A stretch of 64,000 nt of DNA, taken from the NCBI GenBank assembly GCA_023897205.1, contig JAHWDD010000009.1, positions 1,984,001-2,048,000 of the forward strand. Direction: 5' to 3'. The notes beneath the pieces are model-generated. The model searched no databases. It saw only the letters and a program-made list of their open reading frames with translations, and had not been told where the DNA came from. Source of the DNA: Exophiala sp. HKRS030. Lineage: Eukaryota; Ascomycota; Eurotiomycetes; Chaetothyriales; Herpotrichiellaceae. Below, piece by piece: positions 1 through 9,377 of this stretch (its first letter is position 1; each line of letters starts with the position of its first letter). The position numbers were made by a program, and so were the translations under genes.

Positions 1-2
1 TG

Positions 3-461
3 CGAGAATACTTGCATCCCGATCTTGCAGTTGTTGGGCCAAACTACACCGGAGCCACGAGACTCATGGCCAATGTCACGGGTGGCTTCATCAAGTTCAA
101 AGACTCCGATGTGAAAGCCGACATTGTTCCGCCGGGGGGAGATTGGCCCTTGATTGATTACAACGCAAACTGTGTTCATATCGATGCCCGGGCCAGAGCA
201 AAAACAGACAAGGGGGAAATTTACATTCGATACACGGGAATGATCATGATTGATGAGGGTACGAAGAAGATACTGGATAACGCTGCCGAAATCAAATCGA
301 CAAACTTTGGGGACACAAATTGGTTCACGAGACTAGATGTAGAGACGACCGACCAGAGTCTGAAATGGCTGGAAACATCTGCGCTTGTAGGACAAGGGCG
401 TTGGCACATTGATGAAGGAGGGTTGGCCGCGGAATACTTGGTGTACAAGTTAGAGAACTAG
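3..461 (+). CDS. DUF3237 family protein, 5' partial
   Basis: The reading frame is already open at the left edge (R-E-Y-L-H-P-D-L), so the gene starts outside the window and only its last ~152 codons are present. The residues GGDWPLIDYNANCVHIDARA followed by an IYIRYTG strand are typical of the DUF3237 (UPF0311) family, small beta-barrel proteins of unknown biochemical role that are common in fungi and bacteria. No ATG lies near the left edge in this frame; the first candidate codon at 12 is TTG and is not a credible start. The family is usually about 150-170 residues, so little is missing unless an intron splits the N-terminus. Function cannot be given beyond the family. Confidence 0.8.
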   Translation, partial: REYLHPDLAVVGPNYTGATRLMANVTGGFIKFKDSDVKADIVPPGGDWPLIDYNANCVHIDARARAKTDKGEIYIRYTGMIMIDEGTKKILDNAAEIKSTNFGDTNWFTRLDVETTDQSLKWLETSALVGQGRWHIDEGGLAAEYLVYKLEN

Positions 462-789
462 TGTAGCATAAGTTCAATGCAAACAAGTGATCCTAGGAGA
501 CATATCTTTGAACGACCGAGGAAATGGTATTCTTATCCTCTCGGTAAAGAAGAATCAAATATTGTCAAAGACTCGCAAGCCTTGCTCCTCCATACGGTAG
601 TGTCGAGTCCTCCCTTTGCTCAGCCTTGTGCTTAGTCAAGTTGCCAAGGCGGTCAGTTCCTTCTCCATACGCGACTTTGGCGACTTTGATCCGCGTTTCT
701 GTTCCTGCGGACTCGCAACTTTTACACAATTTCTCTAAAGGACTCTCGGTCCATGTCATCGCGACAATTCCTCATGTTCGTTTCTAGTC
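462..789. other. Intergenic: 3' flank of DUF3237 gene and promoter of SHG1-like gene
   Basis: No ORF with recognisable content. The stretch is pyrimidine-rich just before the start of the next gene, as expected of a fungal 5' leader. I see no repeat or RNA gene. Confidence 0.6.
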
Positions 790-2715
790 ATGGCTGATAT
801 AATCATGGCTGATACGCCTGCGAGCGATCCAGCGACCCCGTTTTCCCTTCGTCCGCGTTTCAAGATCTCAGATCTCCCTCTCGTCAAAGAACAACGATCA
901 ACCATAGATGCGCTCCTTCTGAAGTTCAAAAAGCAGGGTGGCTATGATAGTCTCAGAAAACAAGTATGGGCATCGTACAACACTTCTGACGCAAAAACTG
1001 CCCTGGCAGACAAAATTTACGCTATTGCGGAAGCCGAGATTGAGAAAGACCCGAACCTACTCAGTCGGGAACGTGGAAAGGCTGCAACGCTGATTCAAGG
1101 TGCTGTTGATCGGAGTGGCATTTATCAAGATGTGGAATCTCGCATTGATACTGAAATTGCGAAACACTTGAACAACGTACTAGATGCTGTCCGCGAAATC
1201 CGGAAAACAGATATCGGCCTTGAGGCTGCGGCAGAGGAGGAGCAGCGGGGTAGCAAGACGGATGAACAGTACAAAGCAGAAACCGAGAATCGCGCTGCTG
1301 AAAGAGACCGAAATAGGAATCGCATGGAGCAACTGCTTCGTGAGACTGCTGAGCTGAAAGCTAAGATCAAGCAGGAAGAGGAAAGGAAACGGAAGAAAGA
1401 GGAGGCGAAGCGCGAGGAGGAAGAAAGGAAGAAGCGTGAAACTGAAGAGGAGGAGAGAAGACTCGCCCGACAAAAGAGACGAGAAGAGGAAGAGAAGCGA
1501 GAAGCCGAGAGAATAAAGGCGAGAGACGAAAGACATCGAAAGCGCGAGGAAGAGAGAAAGGAAAGAGAGGCTCGTTATGAGAAAGAAAGAGAGCGCGAGA
1601 GGGAAAGAGATCGTGAACGCCGTGAGCGTGACAGAGATCGCGATCGTGATAGAGATCGCGATCGTGATAGAGATCGCGATCGAGACAGAAACAGGGAGCG
1701 CAGAAGAAGCCCAGAGCGGCGAGCATCGCGCACCGAATCGATGATTGCGAAGGATCTTCCCACCGACGAAAAAGATCTCGAAGCGACTGCTCTTGAACTA
1801 CTCTTGAGCGAGGGCAAGCGACTGGCCGAAAAATCAAAGCAAAGACCCGAATATGATTTCCACAAGTCAGAAGTGCACGACCTATCTCGAAGACATGGTG
1901 TCTCTGATCGATACTCTGGTAGACGGGAACGGTCTCGCGACAGCTATAGGCGAGAACGAGACAGAGAGCGAAAAAGCAGATCTCGTGACAGACGAGCCTC
2001 AATTCAGAAGGAGAAAACGCGCACACCCAGCAAAGACCGTGAAGAAGGTGAAGCACGGAGTCAACAAGAGTCCCCGTCACCAACTCGTGAGACAGAGAAA
2101 CCAAAGACCAGGAGGATGCGATCTGCATCTCCAGTGGGCATTGATCGCTATGTACCTGGTGGAGGCGTTCACCGTACCGAGGAAGAACGTGAGCGTCACA
2201 AGGACAGGCGAAGAACCCGCGAGAGCGACAAAGATCGCGAACCTAGAACCCTCCCCGATAGTCATCGTCCTGGCCGAGATGGTGATGGAGAGAGAGACAG
2301 AGATCGTGACCGGGACCGGGACCGGGATCGGACTCGAGATCGAGAAGCTGGTCAAGACCGACATGATCGTAGGGGCAGAAGTCGAGATGTTGAGCGTGAT
2401 CGCGGCGACCGAGAGAGAGAACGAGACAGAGATCGGGACCGCGACAGGGACAGAAACAGAGAGAGGAGTAAGGACAGACGTAGGGACAGAAGCCGAGAAC
2501 GAGAACAAGATCGAGACCGCGATCGAGACAAGTATCGCGACAGAGATCGTGACCGAGACCGTGACAGAGATAGGGACAGACGAGACCGAAGTCCTCGACG
2601 AAGAGATGATGATCGACGGGACGATCGCAGAGACAGTCGACGTGACCGAGACAGAAGTGACGTTCGACGAGAACGTGAGCCAATTCAGATTGATCGATAT
2701 GTACCCGGCCGATAG
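790..2715 (+). CDS. SHG1: COMPASS complex subunit Shg1-like (BOD1/SHG1 domain) with long Arg-Asp/Glu-rich tail
   Basis: Single-exon gene, 641 aa. Residues ~30-122 form a BOD1/SHG1 domain (LVKEQRSTIDALLLKFKKQG, then GGYDSLRKQVW and an amphipathic helix to RIDTEI). This is the fold of Shg1, a subunit of the Set1/COMPASS histone H3K4 methyltransferase, so a nuclear role is expected. From residue ~150 the protein is a charged coiled coil (E/K/R), then long RE, RD and DR repeats resembling the alternating-charge tails of splicing factors. The motif IDRYVPG occurs twice, mid-protein and at the extreme C-terminus. The start has two in-frame ATGs (790 and 805); I use the first. The stop lies 49 bases from the stop of the convergent eIF4E-like gene. 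Family call is solid from the N-terminal domain; COMPASS membership is inferred. Confidence 0.85.
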   Translation: MADIIMADTPASDPATPFSLRPRFKISDLPLVKEQRSTIDALLLKFKKQGGYDSLRKQVWASYNTSDAKTALADKIYAIAEAEIEKDPNLLSRERGKAATLIQGAVDRSGIYQDVESRIDTEIAKHLNNVLDAVREIRKTDIGLEAAAEEEQRGSKTDEQYKAETENRAAERDRNRNRMEQLLRETAELKAKIKQEEERKRKKEEAKREEEERKKRETEEEERRLARQKRREEEEKREAERIKARDERHRKREEERKEREARYEKERERERERDRERRERDRDRDRDRDRDRDRDRDRDRNRERRRSPERRASRTESMIAKDLPTDEKDLEATALELLLSEGKRLAEKSKQRPEYDFHKSEVHDLSRRHGVSDRYSGRRERSRDSYRRERDRERKSRSRDRRASIQKEKTRTPSKDREEGEARSQQESPSPTRETEKPKTRRMRSASPVGIDRYVPGGGVHRTEEERERHKDRRRTRESDKDREPRTLPDSHRPGRDGDGERDRDRDRDRDRDRTRDREAGQDRHDRRGRSRDVERDRGDRERERDRDRDRDRDRNRERSKDRRRDRSREREQDRDRDRDKYRDRDRDRDRDRDRDRRDRSPRRRDDDRRDDRRDSRRDRDRSDVRREREPIQIDRYVPGR

Positions 2716-2764
2716 TTGTCACCGGCACCTATTCGAATGGGTTGCTATATGGTGATACGAATAC

Positions 2765-3603
2765 TCAGCACAAAGTCATTGCTCTTGCCATCAGTGGTCG
2801 ATTTGGCGCCCCTGCCGACTGCAGCAAGGAAGTCTGGTCTGCCTCATTCAAGCCTATTTTATCAGCATGCTTTCGATAGTTGATTTCGGTATTTGACCTT
2901 GGTCGCAGGTCTGCCGATAAGCCTTGGATCATTGCCTTTTCCATCAGAAGAATACTACGCAGATTGTTGCCTTGTTTGGTCCATATCGATATGTGGACAT
3001 AGTATAGTCTGGGCGAGAAAGACATGCCTAGTATGTGATCACGTTCTGTGCTTGGGATATCAGCCGCGGGTCAAAAAGGGACCAGAGGGTAGTGTGCACA
3101 CCTTGAGCTATTGCGGCCTGCAACTCCCCTCCGCAACACAAGAGGCATATCTCCTCCCAGACCCTGATGGCTCGATTATTGTCATGTCGGACTCGAATCA
3201 ACCAACGTCCTCCCTGCTGGTTTTCCGCATCTTCCCAGAGTGGCTTGACGCCGGCACGGAATATATGGATACTGTCGTTTTGTCGTATCTGCAGCCACGG
3301 CATGTTGTTGAAGATGCGATAGAACTTGCCGATATCTGATACGTCGTCGACGAGCGGGGTGAGGAGGTATTGATGCTGCGGGTCTGGTTTGGAATGCCAC
3401 ACGGCCCAGTGGTACTGGAATGGGAGTGGACGGAGTTTCGTGATGAGCTGTTTGTGCAGAGAAGAGGAGCGACGTGGGAGTGATGGACGTGATATATTTG
3501 CTTCTCCTCCTCGTTCTCCAGTAGATTGGCCTGTCGAGGGGACAGGCGACCGTCGGGGCGAGAGGAGGGCCGTGCCTGTGGTTGTTGGATATACTGAACC
3601 CAT
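2765..3603 (-). CDS. eIF4E-like mRNA cap-binding protein (4E/4EHP family)
   Basis: Two exons, complement(join(2765..3027,3102..3603)), 254 aa. The 74-nt intron (donor GTGTGC, acceptor TAG) falls at phase 1 and joins IAQG to MSFSPRLYYVHISIW, restoring a continuous eIF4E domain. Visible family signatures are the Trp-containing YHWAVWHSKPD strand, VDDVSDIGKFYRIFNN helix, the IFRAGVKPLWED segment with the second cap-stacking Trp, and ISIWTKQGNN near the end. The residue corresponding to human W56 appears to be Tyr (QHQYLLTPL), as in the 4EHP class, so this may be a specialised or repressive cap binder rather than the main eIF4E. The N-terminal ~55 residues are Ser/Arg-rich and variable. The frame opens at a GTG (3612); the first ATG is 3603, which I use. 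A further upstream exon cannot be excluded. Confidence 0.85.
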
Positions 3604-4332
3604 TGTCCTCACACTGGTTATGCAGTATCCTAAATTGAAAAAGGGCGAAAGGAAGGTGTGTGTGTACGTGCTTGATCATGAACGTCTTCCACTTCCACGA
3701 AGAAATAGAACGCTGTAAGACTACGGAGGTCCTCCGTACCAGATTTCCAGCTTGTTTCTATTCTGGATTTCCTAGCGCGGCCCATTCCAGGGGCCAGGTC
3801 CCGTTGCCAACGACCACTTCGTCACCTTTTTCTGTGTGTGTGCGGTTCGTCATGGAAACATTTTTCTTCATCGATACGCGCCGGACTGATCGTGGTCGTG
3901 AAACGTTGGTTTGTCACTTTTTGTCGTCCAATGGGTGTCGTGGTTGTGATTGGGGCGCTTGCGGCATTTATCAACTTGTGGAGCATGCACAGAATACGGA
4001 GTATGAAGCAGAGGACTACGTGCTGGTACCTCTCTACTACTCCGTACACGATACGGGAATCGATTTATCGTACAGCAAAAGAAAAGGAGGACATTGTACC
4101 ATACACAGGAAGGAAGACTATTTGATTTGGTATGATCTAAATAGGACGAAAAACAACAATCAGGTATTTGAGATAACATTTGTGACTTTGATGGATATAA
4201 CTGTACGCAGTATGTACACTGTATATCGTACTCTGTATACTGGATTAAAAGATACTCGATGATCCCTACGATACTCGCACCTACTCGTACTTACACTTTG
4301 ATGTATACTTCCAGAGCCACGTACGCACTTAC
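3604..4332. other. Intergenic: promoter of eIF4E-like gene and 3' flank of the next gene
   Basis: No supported gene. The right half is AT-rich with many short ACT/TAC runs and two copies of the word TACGGAGTA in opposite orientation (3995-4003 and 4038-4046). ORFs present are short, overlap each other in several frames and resemble nothing known to me. Confidence 0.5.
3995..4046. repeat. Inverted pair of TACGGAGTA words
   Basis: TACGGAGTA at 3995-4003 and its complement TACTCCGTA at 4038-4046, 34 bases apart, so the RNA or single strand could form a 9-bp stem. Part of a set of seven perfect copies in the window, all intergenic. Confidence 0.6.
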
Positions 4333-4881
4333 CTAGACAAACACGGTATAATACACCTCGCGTCGAAACTCACCTTTGACGTGAGGAAAGTAATCCGTGT
4401 TCCAGACGATCGGGTTGTTCCAGAGCCGTCGGTCCAGCCCACGGGTGATTTTGTTGCCATTGACGACGACCGTCTCGGTGTAGAAGTGGGCGGGGAGCCA
4501 GTCGCCGTTGGGGAGTCGCATCTCGGCCGTGTAATGCCATCCTATGGGATCGGGGACCTGGACGAACCGACTCGGGCGGGAGTGTGGAACCCGCATGCGC
4601 GTGGTGTCGTGGATGTTGCTTCTGATGCAGACCACCTTGCAACCCTGGCGCTTCGCCTCGACGACGGCCATTCTCTCGATGGTCGCGATCTCGTCCGAGG
4701 GGGGGAGTTCGTTGATGTACCATTGCACATTCACGCGGAAGCCGCTCTGGGGGATCTCACCTTCTTCGAGCTGCCCAACATCACGAGGGGTTCCTATCGT
4801 CAGTTCAAACGGGCCGCGGAGGGAGATGTGGTGGTTGTTGGACGAGCGTGACTCGGTACGATTTCTTCTGTAGGTAGCCAT
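4333..4881 (-). CDS. Hypothetical protein, possibly conserved in fungi
   Basis: Single exon, 182 aa from the ATG at 4881, which has a strong context (ACCATGG). The frame stays open upstream, but the extra residues are translated from a CAG microsatellite and look like leader. I do not recognise a domain. The protein has a basic Ser/Asn-rich N-terminus, then a mixed alpha/beta stretch with many Trp, Tyr and aromatic-Pro pairs (FRVNVQWYINELPP, VPDPIGWHYTAEMRLPNGDW, WNNPIVWNTDYFP) and no signal peptide or membrane helix. The even residue pattern and good start context suggest a real soluble protein. No function is proposed. Confidence 0.6.
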   Translation of the reverse strand: MATYRRNRTESRSSNNHHISLRGPFELTIGTPRDVGQLEEGEIPQSGFRVNVQWYINELPPSDEIATIERMAVVEAKRQGCKVVCIRSNIHDTTRMRVPHSRPSRFVQVPDPIGWHYTAEMRLPNGDWLPAHFYTETVVVNGNKITRGLDRRLWNNPIVWNTDYFPHVKGEFRREVYYTVFV

Positions 4882-4900
4882 GGTGGTTTTAAGTTTGATG

Positions 4901-4918
4901 CTGCTGCTGCTGCTGCTG
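4901..4918 (+). repeat. (CTG)6 microsatellite
   Basis: Six perfect CTG units, read as CAG in the leader of the minus-strand gene starting at 4881. Confidence 0.9.
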
Positions 4919-7013
4919 TGGATAATGTTCCTAGTCGCACGTTGAGTAGTACGAAAAGCCTGAGGGCAATGCAATTGATCGTTTGGTAGGTGGACCAATT
5001 TCGGATTTCCTTCCCATGGCTGATATATGCATCGTCCTGACATTGGGTGTGATCATTGTTCGAGATCAGAGTTCGTATCAGTACAAAGCAGAATGATAAT
5101 GCCTTTGGTGCCTGGTTTGCGGCTGCCATGGTTGCTGGCTGTAGAATCACCATGATAACAAAGAAGAAATAGCAATTCTTTACTCTCCGGATATTTCGAG
5201 AAACAATAAATCAAAGTGGTGTCTTGTGCCGACAAAGAGTTTCAAGACAACAGCGTCGGAGACATAGAAGTCCGGACTGTCCCCTCGTCTCCTCCCGAAA
5301 GGCATGTCAGTATCAATATCAGTATGTTTTTCGAAACCTAAATCTCAAGATGGGTTGTCGTAAGGTTGCAAGGATCAAGGCTGACCTCCATCGTCCGGAA
5401 GTTAAATCGAGATAAACCGCGAAAGAAATCCCACCGTGTCTTCATCTGTAACATGCCCTTGTAAGATAAACGTGCAATTTTTTTTCGAACACTGGCTTGG
5501 CTGGGAACTCGACCAGAGATTGCGCGCTCAAGGTCGACAGAAGCAGATGTCGGCGGTCGCCGATATACCTCCAGCCCAGACTCTGCCATTGCAAACTAAA
5601 CGTCCTCTTGGGTCAGTCTCAGGGATCTCTTCACACATCCCAGATCCATCGGCATGCAACGTTGAATTCAAGAGGGTACTCGGAGAATCAGTTCGAGAGA
5701 GGCATAGCGGAACGAGCAGTGACCCCTACTCGACCCCCACAATATAGTCCCCAACTTAACTCAAGACGCAGTCTTCAGATTTGCTGTTGAGCGAGCCTTG
5801 GCATGCTGTGATGCCGGTCATTTAGTCATTAGTAGTATATCGTCAGACGTCGAAGCGGAGTACGAGTACCCTGATATTCAAGATGCTGTGCTGTATGATG
5901 GTGGTGACCAGTACGCGCACAGGGCAAGTCGCCGCGGCTCGAGAACTTTTAAACGCGCCTCACATGGAGAAGTACCGACGCGGAGGTCTGCGCTCGCTGC
6001 TGTCAAGAATGCTTCGACAAGCATCAATTCACGAAAATCGCAGGCTAGGAGGCATTGGAGAGCACAGGCCTTCCCAGCCACCAGGGTCCGTGTCGACCTG
6101 GATGCTGCAAAGGCGTGTCGAAGCCTTGCACAGTAGCTGCCTGATGAACATTCTTGTCTCTGGTCAGCTCTGGCCTCTGTGGATCTTCGTCCGTGTCGCA
6201 AGAAAGACATTCGGAGTGGCAACAGATGGTTGCAAGTAATTTCCAGCAGGGAGCCGGAGCGGACGTTTCATGATGGATGGAATCGTGGCCAGTAGAACAA
6301 ACAAGAGCTGTAGCTTCTCCGGAACCACGTTTCTCCATTGCCGAAGCTAAGCCCATAGTAGACTAGCATAAGAGTACAGCGCGTTTAATGGTTGGCTGCA
6401 ACTGACCGCGTCTTTTTTTGCCCCTGGATTTCCTGGTCCGTTCTCCCTTTCGACTTGCCATTCATTTTTCTGCCCTGCCTCACCCCTACTAGGGAGACCT
6501 TGTCTGCTTGCTCGGCCTGTGGAGGTGACGGACTTCCTCAGCCTCTCCCAGGGGGCTTTTTAAACATGGGGCGATCGTCGGTGCGTGAGCCACCATTCCG
6601 GCTCGTATCTGCCAGTGGCGCGAACTGCCTTGGCCAATCGCTTGCTGCAGAGCTTCACTGTCTCGGTCGGCCCCTTCAGCTACGGAGGTATTTGCTATGC
6701 GTCCATGCTCGAATCACCACGCTCTACAAGCTCACTGCCTGAGAAGCTTCTTCTTGGTCTTCTTCCAAGCGACCCATCTCTCAATCGCGGTGGACAAAGC
6801 TCATGAAAAGCTCCAAGTCCGAAAGCGCGATTTTTTGTAAGGTCTCGAGCCGTCTTTTTGGTGAGGGAGGTCTCGTGTTTGCCAATAGGATGCCATTGTT
6901 TCATCTACCCCTTGCCCAGTGCATCTGACAAGCATTAACCGAATGACGTTGGAGGAGTCCGGGAGCCTTTGTTCGCCCATCACCTGGTCTGTGGGTCGGT
7001 CTTGAATGTGGTC

Positions 7014-7020
7014 TATATAG
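7014..7020 (+). promoter_or_regulatory. TATA box of the LPMO gene
   Basis: TATATAG, 579 bases before the LPMO start and followed by a pyrimidine-rich leader. The distance is long, so the transcript would carry a leader of about 500 nt. Confidence 0.4.
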
Positions 7021-7120
7021 TTCATCAACTGACTGCACTTGGACAGCTCCTCAAAGCTTTCTCTCACTACTTTGTTTTACCGTCACTCCTTCAATATACC
7101 AGCACTGGCAGGCTAGCCGA

Positions 7121-7160
7121 TCCATTCATTCATTCATCCCTTTCACTCATTCACTCACTC
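7121..7160 (+). repeat. Degenerate CATT/ACTC tandem repeat
   Basis: Runs of CATT followed by CACTCATTCACTCACTC in the presumed leader of the LPMO gene; simple-sequence tract. Confidence 0.7.
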
Positions 7161-7598
7161 TCATTGTGTTGGCTTTCTGAATTGTCTTGCCTGGCGCGAA
7201 CAATCCCACAATACATTCCTTTGACACGCAAAACAATAACCAAAGTCAGCAAGCCGCTCCCTTTGTTGAATCCTTTAAGGTATGCTACAAAATACTGGTC
7301 TTCTTTGACCTGCCTCCCCTCAGACTGCCTGATCTTTTATACTTGCCACTGTCACTTGGTATTCCTTTGTCTGAGCAGATCATCAAACGGCATTGTCTGT
7401 CCGGAGATGGTCCTTATTAACGCTCTGACAATTTTCGGCCATTTATCGTTCTTTTCCTATCCGATACCAAAAAAACTCAACTAACACGTTAGTTAAGTGC
7501 AATCTGGCTATTGCCCTGCCCGACACTCTCTCAAGCGCGAAAGCAAACCCGTTCATCTAGACCGATATTCTAGATCGACATCTTCTACAACAACAACC

Positions 7599-8897
7599 AT
7601 GGCTTCTTCAATCAAGAATGTGGCCACGGCCTCCATCCTTCTTCTTCTCACTGCGACCACCAATGCTCACATGATCATGAAGACTCCTGTCCCTTATGGC
7701 AAGAGTTCCCTCACCAACTCACCACTCCTTGCTGATGGCTCCGACTTCCCTTGCAAACAACGACCTGGAGTCTACGACGCAGAAGGTGCACAGAATGTTG
7801 CGGCCATTGGCGAACCTCAAACCTTGAGCTTCACTGGTTCGGCTGTTCACGGCGGAGGCTCTTGTCAAGTCAGTCTGACGACCGATCTACAACCTACAAA
7901 AGAGTCCAAGTGGATGGTCATCAAGTCTATTGAAGGTGGATGTCCGGCGAACGTGCCTGGCAACCTTCCTGCAGACCCCAACGGAGACGGCGCCTCCACC
8001 TTCCAATTTACTGTTCCAGACGGAATCGCTCCCGGCGACTACACCCTCGCTTGGTCGTGGATCAACAAGGTTGGCAACAGAGAGTTCTATATGAACTGCG
8101 CACCGTTTACCGTGACCCAGAAAAATGGCGGCGCAAAAAAAAGAGAGGAGGAGAAGCCGGCAGAGGCTCCACAAATGTCACAAAAACGCCAAAACAGTTT
8201 CCCAGACATGTTTGTCGCAAATTTGGCTGGGGTTTCTTCTTGTACGACGCCGGAGGGATTTGATTATCTCTACCCCAACCCAGGCATGTACGTTCAAAAG
8301 GCCGGCGCAGGTCCCTACACGCAGCTCTCCTGTTCAGATGATGCAGGTAGCAACCCAGCTCCTACGCAAGTTTCCTCGGCCTTCCCAGGAGGAGGATCTG
8401 GAGCTTCCCAGCCAAGCGCACAGCCAGCAGCAGGTTCGGCGGCCGCAGGTCCCCAAAACGGCTCCGACCAATCTGGATCATCTCCTCAAGTCACTGGCTC
8501 GGCACCGCCGGCGGGTGGCCTCCCAGTACCAACTACGTTCGTCACCGAAACCTCGAGACCAGTCTCACCCGGTGTCTTCGCCACGTCCGCTGCGGCTGCT
8601 GCAGGATCAGTCAGTCAGTCAGTAGCCCCGGAGGCCGCTCCCACCGCTTCCACTCAACAACCACCCTCAAGTAATTCCGGGGCATCCAACGAGACGGGCA
8701 CTCAATCAGGAGCTTGCTCGGTCGAAGGCCAGTGGTCATGTTCCGCAGACGGAAGCTCTTTCCAGCGATGCAGCAGCGGGGTATGGAGCGTGTCTATGGA
8801 GATGGCCGCGGGTATGAAATGCACTCCCGGCCTCTCAACCGACTTGGGCATGAAAGCAGGACGGCTGAGACGTCGCATATCATTCATGAAAATCTAA
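7599..8897 (+). CDS. AA11-type lytic polysaccharide monooxygenase with C-terminal Cys-rich module (secreted)
   Basis: Single exon, 432 aa from the ATG at 7599 (ACCATGG context). A signal peptide of 23 residues ends in TNA, which places His24 at the mature N-terminus (HMIMKTPVPYG). A free N-terminal His is one arm of the copper histidine brace of LPMOs; His84 (AVHGGGSCQ) is the likely second ligand and the Tyr in REFYMNC the axial residue. The HMxMxxPxPYG opening is the AA11 signature, a family known for oxidative cleavage of chitin. After the catalytic domain (~residues 24-190) comes a second Cys-containing stretch, a Ser/Pro/Gly/Ala-rich linker, and a C-terminal module with four Cys and two Trp (ACSVEGQWSCSADG onward), resembling the X278 module attached to many AA11 enzymes. 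Likely role: remodelling fungal chitin or attacking insect or fungal chitin. Confidence 0.88.
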   Translation: MASSIKNVATASILLLLTATTNAHMIMKTPVPYGKSSLTNSPLLADGSDFPCKQRPGVYDAEGAQNVAAIGEPQTLSFTGSAVHGGGSCQVSLTTDLQPTKESKWMVIKSIEGGCPANVPGNLPADPNGDGASTFQFTVPDGIAPGDYTLAWSWINKVGNREFYMNCAPFTVTQKNGGAKKREEEKPAEAPQMSQKRQNSFPDMFVANLAGVSSCTTPEGFDYLYPNPGMYVQKAGAGPYTQLSCSDDAGSNPAPTQVSSAFPGGGSGASQPSAQPAAGSAAAGPQNGSDQSGSSPQVTGSAPPAGGLPVPTTFVTETSRPVSPGVFATSAAAAAGSVSQSVAPEAAPTASTQQPPSSNSGASNETGTQSGACSVEGQWSCSADGSSFQRCSSGVWSVSMEMAAGMKCTPGLSTDLGMKAGRLRRRISFMKI

Positions 8898-9141
8898 CAC
8901 CCCGGGCATCTTGGTAACCATAGTGTGGAGAAGAATGCGTTGACGATTTGGATGAGGAAACACATATGAAGTAGGACCTAAGTACTGGATACTTTGGGAC
9001 ATGGAAGAAATATCGAGTCGAATTTGTACAAACAAAAAAATGAAACCTGTATGCTTTACCGCTCCTTGCAAGAATTGACATGCCATACAACTTGTAGTCC
9101 GTACTGTAACTCCATTGGGTGGGTGGCACGCTGGCCGGTGC

Positions 9142-9157
9142 CGGGTACTTGTACCCG
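9142..9157. promoter_or_regulatory. CGG-N10-CCG palindrome (candidate Zn2Cys6 dimer site), copy 1
   Basis: CGGGTACTTGTACCCG: inverted CGG triplets ten bases apart with palindromic GTAC arms. 221 bases before the GAF gene start. Three more copies lie in the divergent promoter at 12.4-12.6 kb. Confidence 0.6.
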
Positions 9158-9300
9158 AAGCCACCCTCCTCCCCCTGTTGCCCGTGACAAGTACGGATAG
9201 TACGTACAATGAGAATAGTACACAGCGCATCCATTGACGGTGAGCAACCTGGGACCGCATCGCTTCTAACGAAACAAATGTCCTCCCAATACATCTTGGA

Positions 9301-9308
9301 TATAAATA
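9301..9308 (+). promoter_or_regulatory. TATA box of GAF gene
   Basis: TATAAATA, 77 bases before the ATG at 9378. Confidence 0.6.
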
Positions 9309-9377
9309 TTGCTTGCCCAGGTTTGTAAAAATTTTTATCACGAGCAGCATCACTGCTCCCTTTCCCTCCTTACCACG

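Larger units (their letters stand above)
4882..7598. other. 2.7 kb gene-poor region with leader of the LPMO gene
   Basis: No convincing coding gene: ORFs are under ~120 codons, overlap on both strands and match no family I know. The left end is the leader of the 4333-4881 gene with a CTG/CAG tract. A TATATAG box at 7014-7020 followed by ~500 bases of CT-rich DNA with CATT repeats looks like the promoter and long leader of the LPMO gene. A small leader intron (donor near 7280, acceptor CCCCTCAG near 7322) is possible but unproven. Confidence 0.5.
8898..9377. other. Intergenic: promoter of GAF-domain gene
   Basis: Contains a perfect CGG-N10-CCG palindrome (9142-9157) and a TATAAATA box (9301-9308). 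No ORF of merit. Confidence 0.6.

Noticed and set aside
1367..2128. Long antisense ORF (253 codons) and other frames opposite the Shg1-like gene
   Set aside because: Produced by the repeated GAYCGN hexamers; the translations are His/Arg/Leu-rich nonsense and overlap a strongly supported gene.
1853..2755. 300-codon frame in another plus-strand frame of the Shg1-like gene
   Set aside because: Repeat shadow (Glu/Thr/Ile-rich) with no domain, fully inside the gene.
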